Positions 16,832 through 25,473 of a stretch of DNA of 64,000 nucleotides are shown here, in pieces. Positions within the stretch are counted from its first letter, which is position 1, and every line of letters begins with the position of its first letter. The stretch is taken from positions 92,681 through 156,680 of the forward strand of contig NZ_BTVP01000002.1 of the NCBI RefSeq assembly GCF_045863935.1, in the 5' to 3' direction. The notes beneath the pieces are model-generated. The model had not been told where the DNA came from. It ran no database searches and saw only the letters and a program-made list of their open reading frames with translations. The position numbers and the translations under genes were made by a program. This DNA is from Parvibaculum sp045863935. Its GTDB lineage: Bacteria > Pseudomonadota > Alphaproteobacteria > Parvibaculales > Parvibaculaceae.

Positions 16832-17017
16832 GGATCTCGTTCCCTCGTGTTCTGATCTGACGCCGGGGCTTCCCGGCTTATCCCCGTTTTGGGGGCAGTC
16901 TAGCGGCGAAGGCGGGGGCGGACAACGCTCCCCATAACGGGCGGGGCGGAATCCTTGCCTCGAGCGCGTCCGCCCCCTCTAATGGGCGGCAAAGAACATC
17001 TAAACGGGGAGTTTTTC

Positions 17018-18475
17018 ATGACCGAGCTTCATTTCCGCTCCGCCTCGGAGCTGGGGCGGATGATCCGCCGCGGCGAGATATCGAGCGCCGAACTCACGGA
17101 TCATTTCATCGAGCGGATCGAGAAGCTCGACGGCAAGACCAATGCCGTCGTCGCGCGCGATTTCGACCGCGCCCGCGCCCTCGCGAAGGAGGCCGACGCG
17201 GCGCAGGCGCGCGGCGCCTCTCTCGGCGCGCTGCACGGGCTGCCCTTCACCATCAAGGACGCCTACGAAGTCGAAGGCATTGTCTCGACCGGCGGCAACC
17301 CCGCCTGGCGGACCCACGTCCCCACAAGCAGCGCCACCGCCATCGAGCGGCTGCAGCGCGCCGGCGCCATCGTCATGGGCAAGACGAACGTCCCCTATCT
17401 GTCGGGCGACCTCCAGTCCTACAACGACATCTACGGCACGACCAACAACCCGTGGGCGCTCGAATGCGGCCCCGGCGGTTCGTCCGGCGGCTCGGCCGCC
17501 TCGCTCGCGGCGGGCTTCACGGCGGCCGAATTCGGCTCCGACATCGGCGGCTCCATCCGCACGCCCGCGCATCTCTGCGGCGTCTTCGGTCACAAGCCGA
17601 CATTCGACATCGTGCCGAAGCGCGGCCATCTCGGCCCCGCCCCCGGCGCGCTTTCCGAAGGCAATCTCTCGGTCGCCGGTCCGCTTGCCCGCAGCGCCGA
17701 AGATCTGAAACTGCTCCTCTCTCTCACGGCCGGGCCCGACTGGGCGGATGCCATCGGCTGGAAGCTCGACCTGCCGCCGGCGCGCGCCAAATCCCCACGC
17801 GAACTTCGCGCCGCCGTCTGGATCGACGATGAATTCTGCGACATCGACCGCGAAAGCGCGGACCTGCTCACCAATGCCGCCAAGGCGCTTCAGGATGCGG
17901 GCGCCAATGTCGACTGGAACGCGCGGCCCGATTTCACGCTCGCCGAAATCACCGAATGCTATCTCATCCTGCTTCATTCGGTGACAGGCGCAGGCATGCC
18001 ACAGAGCATCCGCGACCGCTGGGCCGAAATGAAAAAAGGCTTCGCACCGGACGACAAGAGCCACCGCGCGCTGCAGGCCATCGGCGGCACGCTCTCGATC
18101 GCCGAGCGCGCCATCTGGAGGGAGACACAGGCGCAGCTACGCTGGAAGTGGCACCAGTTCTTCAAATCATACGACGTCGTTCTCGCGCCGGTCATGATGC
18201 GCCCCGCCTTCGAGCACAATCACGAGACGAACTGGCACAAGCGCGAACTCGCCGTGAACGGCATCATGCGGCCCTACATGGACGTGCTGATCTGGGCGGG
18301 CCCCGCCGTCGTCTCCCACCTCCCCGCCTCCGTCGCGCCGGCCGGCATCACCAGCGAAGGCAAGCCCGTCGGCATCCAGATCATCGGCCCGCATCTCGAG
18401 GACTACACAACCATCGAAGTGGCGGCGATGTTCGAGGAGATACTGGGCAGCTTCAAACCGCCGAAGGGGTGGTGA
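17018..18475 (+). CDS. Amidase-signature family hydrolase
   Basis: This 485-residue enzyme has the complete Ser-cisSer-Lys catalytic set: Lys80 in 'GLPFTIKDAYEV', cis-Ser155 in 'GPGGSSGGSAAS' and nucleophile Ser179 in 'GSDIGGSIRTPAH'. It hydrolyses amide (or ester) bonds of an unspecified small molecule; GatA is excluded because no gatB/gatC neighbours are present and the C-terminal half differs. ACGGGGAG stands seven bases upstream of the ATG at 17018; the longer frame from 16955 has no ribosome-binding site. It is a single gene, divergent from the AlkK-like ligase. Confidence 0.87.
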   Translation: MTELHFRSASELGRMIRRGEISSAELTDHFIERIEKLDGKTNAVVARDFDRARALAKEADAAQARGASLGALHGLPFTIKDAYEVEGIVSTGGNPAWRTHVPTSSATAIERLQRAGAIVMGKTNVPYLSGDLQSYNDIYGTTNNPWALECGPGGSSGGSAASLAAGFTAAEFGSDIGGSIRTPAHLCGVFGHKPTFDIVPKRGHLGPAPGALSEGNLSVAGPLARSAEDLKLLLSLTAGPDWADAIGWKLDLPPARAKSPRELRAAVWIDDEFCDIDRESADLLTNAAKALQDAGANVDWNARPDFTLAEITECYLILLHSVTGAGMPQSIRDRWAEMKKGFAPDDKSHRALQAIGGTLSIAERAIWRETQAQLRWKWHQFFKSYDVVLAPVMMRPAFEHNHETNWHKRELAVNGIMRPYMDVLIWAGPAVVSHLPASVAPAGITSEGKPVGIQIIGPHLEDYTTIEVAAMFEEILGSFKPPKGW

Positions 18476-18538
18476 GGCAGTAGGATTTCCACAACTGCCA
18501 ATCTGGGCATCAAATGTGTGATCGGGCCTGACGTTCAA

Positions 18539-18991
18539 ATGAATGATGTCTTACTTCTCTGTCTCGTCGTTCTCGGCCTTGTGTCGATGGGTTCATATAT
18601 CTATTTGCGACTTGTCACAAACAGTCGTCCTCACTCCAACAATACTCCTGTTGCCTCTGAAAGTTTGCACCGCTTGGTCGCTATAAATGAAAGGCACCTT
18701 CGGATACTCGTTCCCCTAATTATTGACTTAGAGAAGGTTCGATCCGATCTGAGGTTTGACGAACAATTTAAAGTGGCCATGGGGGCCAAGGCGGGTCTTG
18801 TTGCAATCGCCGAGATCAACAAACGATTAAAAGAAAACACGGCGCCAATGACTGTCAGTGAGTTCGAGCATCATCGCGATAGCTGCAAGCGTGTCGTGAT
18901 AAGCATGTATGAGGCATTGAAGACCATACATGGCGAGCATCGCGCAACACAGTTGATTTCGGATTCAAGAATATTAGAAAAGCTGGAATAA
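18539..18991 (+). CDS. AT-rich orphan gene, membrane-anchored hypothetical protein
   Basis: This is a 150-residue protein of no recognised family. One N-terminal membrane segment (about residues 3-25, 'LLLCLVVLGLVSMGSYIYLR') is followed by a mostly helical, charged cytosolic or periplasmic domain. The base composition and codon use are clearly more AT-rich than every flanking gene (ATT, AAA, TTT, TTA codons are frequent), which points to recent acquisition or weak selection. A GTG at 18518 is an alternative start. It follows the amidase on the same strand by 63 bases. No mobility gene is adjacent; a family-A half repeat lies downstream. Confidence 0.6.
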   Translation: MNDVLLLCLVVLGLVSMGSYIYLRLVTNSRPHSNNTPVASESLHRLVAINERHLRILVPLIIDLEKVRSDLRFDEQFKVAMGAKAGLVAIAEINKRLKENTAPMTVSEFEHHRDSCKRVVISMYEALKTIHGEHRATQLISDSRILEKLE

Positions 18992-19051
18992 GGACGGGCC
19001 GACCTCACAAGCTGCAATATCAACGGAAGTATACGCACCATTCCTGTCCCT

Positions 19052-19079
19052 TATGACCCGCCTAAAGCGGGTCATGACG
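19052..19079. repeat. Family-A palindromic half repeat, copy A2
   Basis: TGACCCGC-ctaaa-GCGGGTCA (19054-19074) followed by TGACG is the right-hand hairpin of the A element alone. It lies between the AT-rich orphan gene and the aminotransferase. Confidence 0.75.
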
Positions 19080-19180
19080 ATTTAGGGGAATGGGAGAGAC
19101 AAACCGCCCCTTTGACACCCCCTCACGCCCCGCCGCATGATGCGGCCAAGCCTGACACAAGAAACCCGAGGAGCTCACCC

Positions 19181-20566
19181 ATGAGCCTGTCCAACGCCGC
19201 CGTTCGCGATATCGAGACCCTGATCCATCCCTACACCAATCTCGACAGCTTCCGCGAAACAGGCCCGATGATCATCGAGCGCGGCGAGGGCATCTATGTC
19301 TTCGACAATGGCGGCAACAAATATATCGAAGGGCTTTCCGGTCTCTGGTGCACCTCGCTCGGCTATAACGAGCAGGAGCTGATCGACGCGGCGATGGAGC
19401 AGTTCCGCCAGATCCCCTTCACGCATACATTCGGCGGCAAGAGCCATGAGCGCGCGGCGGAAGCGGCCGAGCGTCTCAAGGCCATCGCGCCGCATGCGGC
19501 TTCCAAGGTTCTCTTCTGCGGCTCGGGCTCGGAGGCGAACGACCAGCAGGTGAAGCTCGTCTGGTATTACAACAACGCGCTCGGCCGCCCGAACAAGAAG
19601 AAGATCATCGCGCGCCAGCGCGGCTATCACGGCGTCACCGTCGCGTCCGGATCGCTCACCGGGCTTCCCGCCAATCACCGCGACTTCGACCTGCCGATCG
19701 CGGGCATGCTCCACACCGACTGCCCGCACTACTACCGCTATGCGGAGCCGGGCGAAACGGAAGACGAATTCACGACGCGGCTTGCGAAGAACCTCGAGGA
19801 CATGATCCTCCGCGAAGACCCCGACACCGTCGCCGCCTTCATCGCCGAGCCGATCATGGGTGCCGGTGGTGTCGTCATTCCGCCCGCCGGCTATTTCGAG
19901 AAGATCCAGGCGGTGCTGAAGAAATACGACATCTACTTCATCGCCGACGAAGTCATCTGCGGCTTCGCGCGCACGGGCAACATGTTCGGGTCGCAGACCT
20001 TCAACATGAAGCCGGACTCGGTCTCCGTCGCCAAGGCGCTGTCGTCGGCCTATTTCCCCATCGCCGCCGTCACGGTCGGCGAGGAGATGTATCAGGCGAT
20101 GATCGACGAGAGCAAAAAGATCGGCACCTTCGGCCACGGCTTCACCTACACAGCGCATCCGGTCGGCGCCGCCATCGCCGCGAAGACGCTGGAGATTTAC
20201 GAGAAGCGCAACATCGTCGGCCATGTGCGCTCCCTTGCGCCCCGCTTCGAGGGCCATGTCGAGCGCCTCGCCGAACATCCCCTCGTCGGCCACGCCCGCG
20301 CCAAGGGGCTTCTCGGCGCCATCGAACTCGTCGCCGACAAATCCTCCAAGCGCGCCTTCGACGCGAAGGCCGGCATCGGCGCCGCCGTCGTCGCCGCCGC
20401 GCAGCGCCACGGTCTCATCGTCCGCGCGCTTGCGGGCGACATCGTCGCCTTCTGCCCGCCGCTCATCATCGCCGCCGAACAGATCGACGACATGTTCGCC
20501 GCCGTCCACAAGGCGCTCGACGAGGTGGAGGCCCAGGTAACGAAGGAAGGGCTGCGCGCCGCCTGA
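19181..20566 (+). CDS. Class III (omega) aminotransferase
   Basis: This is a 461-residue fold-type I PLP enzyme. The phosphate-binding segment reads 'VLFCGSGSEANDQQVKLVWY', the cofactor aspartate is in 'FIADEVICGFARTG', and the Schiff-base lysine is in 'SVSVAKALSSAYFPIAAV'. 'GLSGLWCTSLGYNEQELIDA' is typical of the omega-amino acid:pyruvate group, so the enzyme probably moves an amino group from a terminal amine or beta-amino acid to pyruvate or glyoxylate. The start at 19181 follows CGAGGAG. Its stop overlaps the start of the next gene by one base (TGATG), so the two are translationally coupled. Confidence 0.9.
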   Translation: MSLSNAAVRDIETLIHPYTNLDSFRETGPMIIERGEGIYVFDNGGNKYIEGLSGLWCTSLGYNEQELIDAAMEQFRQIPFTHTFGGKSHERAAEAAERLKAIAPHAASKVLFCGSGSEANDQQVKLVWYYNNALGRPNKKKIIARQRGYHGVTVASGSLTGLPANHRDFDLPIAGMLHTDCPHYYRYAEPGETEDEFTTRLAKNLEDMILREDPDTVAAFIAEPIMGAGGVVIPPAGYFEKIQAVLKKYDIYFIADEVICGFARTGNMFGSQTFNMKPDSVSVAKALSSAYFPIAAVTVGEEMYQAMIDESKKIGTFGHGFTYTAHPVGAAIAAKTLEIYEKRNIVGHVRSLAPRFEGHVERLAEHPLVGHARAKGLLGAIELVADKSSKRAFDAKAGIGAAVVAAAQRHGLIVRALAGDIVAFCPPLIIAAEQIDDMFAAVHKALDEVEAQVTKEGLRAA

Positions 20567-20982
20567 TGCCCGAACTTCGTTATCAGCTCACCTTCGAGGG
20601 CACCGTCTCGCCCGAAGACGAGATGGGAAGCCGCATGAACATCCTGTCCGTCGCAGCCATTCCGCCGGGGCTCGATGCCGCGCTCACGCAAGGCGGCCGC
20701 AGCGCGACGCTCAGCGCCACGGTCGAGACGGACGATTACGGCGGCTTCACCGAGACGGGCGAGATTTCCTTCGGTGCCGGCGCGATCCGCTATTCGACGC
20801 GCGGCGAAGGCTTCATCGAGGACACGGAAGAAGAAGACATCCAGCAAGGTTGCGTCATCCGCCAGGTCGATGGCGGCAGCGGCATCTTCGAGAATGCAAC
20901 CGGCTACATCGTCTCGACATTCACGGTCAGCGAAGACGCCGTCATCCGCGACAGCCAGAGCGCGGTGATCTTCACGATGTGA
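20566..20982 (+). CDS. Hypothetical beta-barrel-like protein coupled to the aminotransferase
   Basis: This is a 138-residue protein without signal peptide or membrane segment. Alternating short strands and the pattern 'VIRQVDGGSGIFENATGYIV' followed by 'STFTV' recall the allene-oxide-cyclase-like/lipocalin-type barrel proteins that bind small molecules; this is only pattern similarity. The ATG overlaps the aminotransferase stop codon (TGATG), so the two products are probably made together and may act on the same compound. Followed by repeat B1. Confidence 0.6.
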   Translation: MPELRYQLTFEGTVSPEDEMGSRMNILSVAAIPPGLDAALTQGGRSATLSATVETDDYGGFTETGEISFGAGAIRYSTRGEGFIEDTEEEDIQQGCVIRQVDGGSGIFENATGYIVSTFTVSEDAVIRDSQSAVIFTM

Positions 20983-21010
20983 AGGGGGGTGCCCTTTTCT
21001 TACTTACTTT

Positions 21011-21161
21011 GTCATGCCCGGGCTTGACCCGGGCATCCAGAAGCCGCCGCAAGCGGCGTCACTCTTCACACGACTCTTCAAGCCGCACACAAAGGGATTC
21101 TTGCGCAGAGAGACGGCGCGTTCCGCGTCTACTGGATTGCCGGGTCAAGCCCGGCAATGAC
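21011..21161. repeat. Family-B palindromic element, copy B1
   Basis: Left hairpin GTCATGCCCGGG..CCCGGGCATCCAG (21011-21040), a middle of about 90 bases containing CTTGCGCAGAGAGACGGCGCG, and the right hairpin CTGGATTGCCGGG..CCCGGCAATGAC (ending 21161). The ends are inverted relative to each other. It is a nuclease-free copy of the element that at 45037-45437 carries a GIY-YIG gene. Confidence 0.85.
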
Positions 21162-21191
21162 GAAACTAAAGAGAAAGCCCCACCACGCCCC

Positions 21192-21947
21192 TTAAACGTG
21201 CTGCCCGCCGTTGATCTGAATCTCTGCGCCGTTGACGTAGCTCGACTGATCCGTGCACAGAAAATAGATGGTGCGGGCGACTTCTTCCGGCGTGCCGAGG
21301 CGCTGCATCGGGATTTCCGCGACGATCTTGTCGGTTCCCGGCGACAATATCGCCGTGTCGATCTCGCCCGGCGCGATGGCGTTCACGCGGACGCCGAGGC
21401 GGCCGAATTCCGAGGCCATTTCCCGCGTCAACGCCGCAAGCGCCGCCTTCGAGGTCGCGTAGGCGGAGCCTGCGAAAGGATGCACGCGCACGCCCGCAAT
21501 CGAGGTCACGTTCACGACCGAGCCTTGCGCCTTCTTCAGCTCCTCCACGAGCCCGCGCGCCAGCATCACCGGCGCGAAGAAATTGACCTGAAAGACCTGG
21601 GTCCAGGTGGCGACTTCCGTATCGAAAACGCCGAGGCGCGAGCCGCCCGGCCCCTTGGGCGAGATCGCCGCGTTGTTCACAAGTGCGTGAAGCCGCCCGC
21701 CCTGATCCTTCAGCCGCTCGCGCATTTCGGCGATGGCGGCTTCCGTGTTCTTCACATCGGCAAGATCGACCTGGATGTGATCCTCCGGGCCCGCCTCCCA
21801 AGGACAGTCCTCGGGAAAGGGATGGCGCGAACAGGTAATCACGCGCCAGCCCGCGCTCGAAAAGCGCTTCACGGTCGCATGGCCGATGCCCCGGCTCGCG
21901 CCGGTCAGGATCAGCGTCTTGCGCTTGGCATTGTCGTTCTGTGTCAT
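21192..21947 (-). CDS. Short-chain dehydrogenase/reductase
   Basis: This 251-residue NAD(P)-dependent oxidoreductase has the cofactor motif TGASRGIG near the N-terminus, NNAA, the catalytic 'VTSIAGVRVHPFAGSAYATS' block (Ser, Tyr-x3-Lys), and the 'PG' motif 'NAIAPGEIDTAI'. It ends with the typical 'SYVNGAEIQINGGQHV'. The arginine after the glycine motif and 'CSRHPF' at the end of the second strand slightly favour NADPH. The substrate is unknown. It stands as a single gene between repeats B1 and B2. Confidence 0.88.
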   Translation of the reverse strand: MTQNDNAKRKTLILTGASRGIGHATVKRFSSAGWRVITCSRHPFPEDCPWEAGPEDHIQVDLADVKNTEAAIAEMRERLKDQGGRLHALVNNAAISPKGPGGSRLGVFDTEVATWTQVFQVNFFAPVMLARGLVEELKKAQGSVVNVTSIAGVRVHPFAGSAYATSKAALAALTREMASEFGRLGVRVNAIAPGEIDTAILSPGTDKIVAEIPMQRLGTPEEVARTIYFLCTDQSSYVNGAEIQINGGQHV

Positions 21948-22008
21948 GGGCGCAATCTAGAGGAAGGCGCGGGTGCGCGCCAGCGATGGCGCATCGCTAA
22001 ACAAATAT

Positions 22009-22094
22009 GTCACCCCCGGGCTTGACCCGGGGGTCCAGAACGGCAGTCGCCGGGCAAGCGGCCCCTGGATGCCCGGATCAAGTCCGGGCATGAC
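22009..22094. repeat. Family-B element, copy B2 (two left-type ends)
   Basis: A GTCACCCCCGGG..CCCGGGGGTCCAG left end (from 22009) faces a CTGGATGCCCGG..CCGGGCATGAC end (to 22094). Both arms are of the 'left' CCCGGG type, in inverted orientation, with only a short centre. The stop codon of the kinase gene (22096) abuts the element. Confidence 0.8.
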
Positions 22095-22095
22095 A

Positions 22096-23676
22096 CTATT
22101 GGTTTTGATTGAGGACCATTTTCAGCGCCCCCGCCAGCGCCTGCTCCGGCGCGCCGGACGCATCGACCTTCTTCCAGGTCATCTCGCCGAGATCGTAGCC
22201 AAGCTGCTGCTTCAGCACGGCGACGCCCGCATCCGAGGGATCGCGGCCCTGCCGTTCGCGCGCCGCGACGCGCGCTTCGAGCACGGATGCGGGTGCATCG
22301 AGCCAGAGCCCGTCGAAGGGCGCGCCCGACGCCGAGGCAAGCTCCGCCACCGCGCGGCGCTCCTCTTCCGTCGCGAACACAGCATCCGCCACCACGCTCA
22401 TGCCCGCATCGAGCGCGAGCGTCGCGAGCCGCATCATCTCCGCATAAACCCTTTCGCCCGCGTCGCGCGCATAGGCTTCATCCGGCAGCCGGTCGAGCGG
22501 CCCCACGCCGAAGAGCCTCTTGCGGATCGTGTCCGTCCGCAGATGCACCGCGCCTACGGTGCCGCCGATGGTCCCTGCGAGTTGCTTCGCCAGCGTCGAC
22601 TTTCCGGTGCCTGACAATCCGCCCACAGCGACAAGCCTCACCGGACAAGGCTTCAACGCGCGGCCGGCAAAATCGAGATAGGCGCGCGCGAGATCGCGCT
22701 TCCCGTCGTTCCCGCCCTTTGCCTGCACCGCCGTCACCTTGGCGCGGACCACGGCGCGCATGGAAACGAAGAGCGGCAGCAGCGCAAGGCCCCGTGTCGC
22801 GGCGTCGATTTCCACCATCGTCAGATGATCGAGATAGACATTGAGCGCGCGGTTCGCAAAGCCGCGGAGCCGCTCGTCGCGTTCACCGCGAAAGGCAAGG
22901 TCCATCAGCAGGAAGGCGAGATCGTAGAGAGTGTCGATGCGCGCGATATGGTCGCTGAACTCCACGCAGTCGAAGATGACGGGCTTGCCATCGATTTGCG
23001 TCACATTGCCGAGGTGAAGGTCGCCGTGGCAATGGCGGACCCAGCCCTGCTCGCGCCTCTCGTCCAGCAGCGCGCAGTGACGCGAAATCAGCGCGCGGCT
23101 CTTTGCCGTCACGTCCCGCGCCTCGTCCGCATCGAGCACGGGCCCGACAATCTCCTTCATATCCTCTTCGCTGCCCGCGACGATCTTCGCTGTTCCCTCC
23201 GCGCCGCCGAAGTCGCGCCGCACCTCGGCCCTGCGGTGAAACGCGGCGACCTCCGCCGCCAGCTCTTCCACGAGCGGAAGCTTCAATCCGCCGCTGCCGG
23301 CCAGCGTTGCCAGAAGCCCCTCGTCGCCGAAGCGTTTCATCTCCACGAGATATTCGGCGATCTCGCCTTCATCGCCGCCAAGGCGGAAGCCGCGTCCCAC
23401 GCGCCACACCGGCACGACCCCCAGATAGATGTCCGGCGCGGTGCGGCGGTTCAGCTCCACCTCGCGGTCGCAGGCCGCCTTCCGTTTCTCGAGCGTCGAA
23501 AAATCCAGGAAGGTGAACCTCACGGGCCTTTTCATCTTGTAGGCGCGCGCGCCTGCCAGAAACACATGCGAGGCATGCGTGTCGATGCGCCTTATCTCGT
23601 CGCGCGCGTCGAGGCCGTAGGCTTCCGGCTTCGCAAGGAAGTCGAGCAGCGCGGCATTCTCGGGCAAGCCGGTCAA
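22096..23676 (-). CDS. Fused aminoglycoside-phosphotransferase-like / P-loop kinase protein
   Basis: This is a 526-residue two-domain protein. Residues about 1-330 resemble the APH/choline-kinase fold, with the catalytic loop 'HCHGDLHLGNV' and the metal aspartate in 'VIFDCVEFSDHIARIDT'. Residues about 345-526 form a gluconate-kinase/zeta-like P-loop NTPase with Walker A 'GGLSGTGKST'. Such fusions are widespread but uncharacterised; each domain could phosphorylate a small molecule. The gene starts 13 bases after the CDF transporter and is third in the pdxH-CDF-kinase run. Confidence 0.8.
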   Translation of the reverse strand: MTGLPENAALLDFLAKPEAYGLDARDEIRRIDTHASHVFLAGARAYKMKRPVRFTFLDFSTLEKRKAACDREVELNRRTAPDIYLGVVPVWRVGRGFRLGGDEGEIAEYLVEMKRFGDEGLLATLAGSGGLKLPLVEELAAEVAAFHRRAEVRRDFGGAEGTAKIVAGSEEDMKEIVGPVLDADEARDVTAKSRALISRHCALLDERREQGWVRHCHGDLHLGNVTQIDGKPVIFDCVEFSDHIARIDTLYDLAFLLMDLAFRGERDERLRGFANRALNVYLDHLTMVEIDAATRGLALLPLFVSMRAVVRAKVTAVQAKGGNDGKRDLARAYLDFAGRALKPCPVRLVAVGGLSGTGKSTLAKQLAGTIGGTVGAVHLRTDTIRKRLFGVGPLDRLPDEAYARDAGERVYAEMMRLATLALDAGMSVVADAVFATEEERRAVAELASASGAPFDGLWLDAPASVLEARVAARERQGRDPSDAGVAVLKQQLGYDLGEMTWKKVDASGAPEQALAGALKMVLNQNQ

Positions 23677-23689
23677 ACGATGCGTCCGT

Positions 23690-24655
23690 TCACGTGCGCT
23701 GCAGGCGGGTCAGCTTCTCGATGCCTGCCGGGTCCTGGTGGATGATGACCTCGGCACCGGGAAAAGCCGTCATCACTTCGTTCTCCACCTCATCCGAAAT
23801 CCGGTGCGCCTCCATCAGCGAAATCTTGCCGTCCAGTTCGAGATGGAACTGGATGAAGCTGTAGATGCCGGAGGTGCGCGTCCTCAGTTCGTGCAGGCTC
23901 ACGACCTCGGGGTGCTGGCGCGCGATATCCTTGATGCGCTCGCGATCCTCTTCGGAGAACTCGCGGTCCATGAGCTGGTCGAAGGCGTTGATCACGATTT
24001 TCGCCGCGCTCCAGGCAATGAGCGCCGCGATCACGATGCCGAAGGCGGGGTCGGCCCAGTGAAAGCCGAGATAGCCGGAGAGCACGAGCGCGGCGATCAC
24101 GGACAGGTTCATGAACAGGTCGCCGCGATAGTGGATCGAGTCCGCTTCGATGGCGAGCGAACGCGTTTGGCTGACCACATGGCGCTGATAGGCGACGAGG
24201 GCGAGCGTCAGCACGATCGCGACAACAACGACGGCGATGCCCGAACCCGAATAGGCGACAGGCTGCGGGTCGAGGAACCGCCTCACCGCTTCGAAGACGA
24301 TGTAGGCGGCCGATCCGAAAATGAAGATCGACTGGCCGAGCCCCGCCAGCGCCTCCGCCTTGCCATGACCGAAGCGGTGTTCCCGGTCGGCGGGCGCGAG
24401 CGAGGCCCGCACCGCGAAGAGGTTGAGGAGCGAGGCCGCGCCATCGAGCAGCGAGTCGGTGAGCGTGCCGAGCATCGCGATCGAGCCGGTGAACCAGAAG
24501 ACTGTCCCCTTCAGCGCGATCAGAATGACCGCGACCGCGACGGCGGCGAGTGTCGCGCGCCGCATCAGCCGTTCATATTCCGGCGCGACGTTCTCGGGCG
24601 CGTTTCCGGGGATATCTTTTTTCGCAGTCTCGGCGGCGCTCATGCGTCGGTCCAT
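23690..24655 (-). CDS. Cation diffusion facilitator transporter (FieF-like)
   Basis: This is a 321-residue metal/proton antiporter with six predicted transmembrane segments followed by a cytoplasmic ferredoxin-like domain (about residues 220-310). The metal site residues are visible as 'TLTDSLLDGAASL' in TM2 and 'EADSIHYRGDLFMNL' in TM5, and 'EHRFGHGKAEAL' is the conserved inter-helix motif. It exports Zn(II), Fe(II) or similar from the cytoplasm. M1 at 24655 or M5 at 24643 could be the start; neither has a strong ribosome-binding site. It lies 43 bases after pdxH and 13 before the kinase, probably one operon. Confidence 0.9.
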   Translation of the reverse strand: MDRRMSAAETAKKDIPGNAPENVAPEYERLMRRATLAAVAVAVILIALKGTVFWFTGSIAMLGTLTDSLLDGAASLLNLFAVRASLAPADREHRFGHGKAEALAGLGQSIFIFGSAAYIVFEAVRRFLDPQPVAYSGSGIAVVVVAIVLTLALVAYQRHVVSQTRSLAIEADSIHYRGDLFMNLSVIAALVLSGYLGFHWADPAFGIVIAALIAWSAAKIVINAFDQLMDREFSEEDRERIKDIARQHPEVVSLHELRTRTSGIYSFIQFHLELDGKISLMEAHRISDEVENEVMTAFPGAEVIIHQDPAGIEKLTRLQRT

Positions 24656-24698
24656 GACCCGTGGGATTTGTGACAGTTCGATGACATTTCAATGACAG

Positions 24699-25325
24699 TC
24701 AGGGGTAGAGCTTCTCGGTTTGCCACCGGTCTGCGGGAGATTCCCGTTTGAAAACAAGGCGGTCGTGCAATCTGAAGGGCCTGTCGCGCCAGAATTCGAT
24801 GCGTCGCGGCTCGATACGAAAACCGCTCCAGTGAGGTGGTCTCGGAATCTGGCCCAAGCCGAATTTTGCTACAAAAACAGCGACTTGCTTCTCCAGTTCA
24901 AAACGCCCCTCCAGCGGCCGCGACTGCTTCGAAGCCCAGGCACCGATCTGACTGTCGCGGGCGCGGGTGGCAAAATAGGCATCCGCCTCGATGTCGGAAA
25001 CACGGGTCACGGTGCCGCGCACACGGACCTGACGGCGCAGGCTCTTCCAGTGGAAGCACAGGGCAGCACTCGGATTTTCCTTTAATTCCAATCCCTTGAT
25101 GCTTTCGAGATTGGTATAGAAAACGAAGCCCTGCTCGTCCACGTCCTTCAGCAGCACCATACGGACGTCGGGAAAGCCATCCGCATCCGCCGTCGCCAGC
25201 GCGACCGCGTTCGCATCCTCGGGTTCCTTCTCGCGCGCAAGCTTCATCCATTCGTGAAACAGCGCAATCGGCTCGTCACCCTCGAATATCCGGCTCTCCT
25301 CCGCTTCGGCCACCGTGTCGCTCAT
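24699..25325 (-). CDS. pdxH: Pyridoxamine 5'-phosphate oxidase
   Basis: This is a 208-residue FMN enzyme that oxidises pyridoxine- or pyridoxamine-5'-phosphate to PLP, the last step of vitamin B6 synthesis. It shows the FMN site 'PDVRMVLLKDVDEQGFVFYT', 'ALCFHWKSLRRQVRVRGTV', and the C-terminal signature 'RIEFWRDRPFRLHDR'. The start at 25325 (MSDTVAEAEE) gives the usual family length of about 210; an open extension to 25475 runs into the divergent promoter region. The PLP enzymes at 6185 and 19181 depend on its product. It heads a minus-strand operon with a CDF transporter and a kinase. Confidence 0.95.
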   Translation of the reverse strand: MSDTVAEAEESRIFEGDEPIALFHEWMKLAREKEPEDANAVALATADADGFPDVRMVLLKDVDEQGFVFYTNLESIKGLELKENPSAALCFHWKSLRRQVRVRGTVTRVSDIEADAYFATRARDSQIGAWASKQSRPLEGRFELEKQVAVFVAKFGLGQIPRPPHWSGFRIEPRRIEFWRDRPFRLHDRLVFKRESPADRWQTEKLYP

Positions 25326-25473
25326 AACCTGTCCATCAGACGGAAATGCTTTGAAAAGCGCCATTTTCTGCGCTTTTTGCCGCAGCTCTCCGCTCCATTC
25401 TCGCCACAATCTGGCTCCTATATAGGTAAGTCTTATATCGCTTGAGGGCGACCAACGCACAGGATTGATCACC

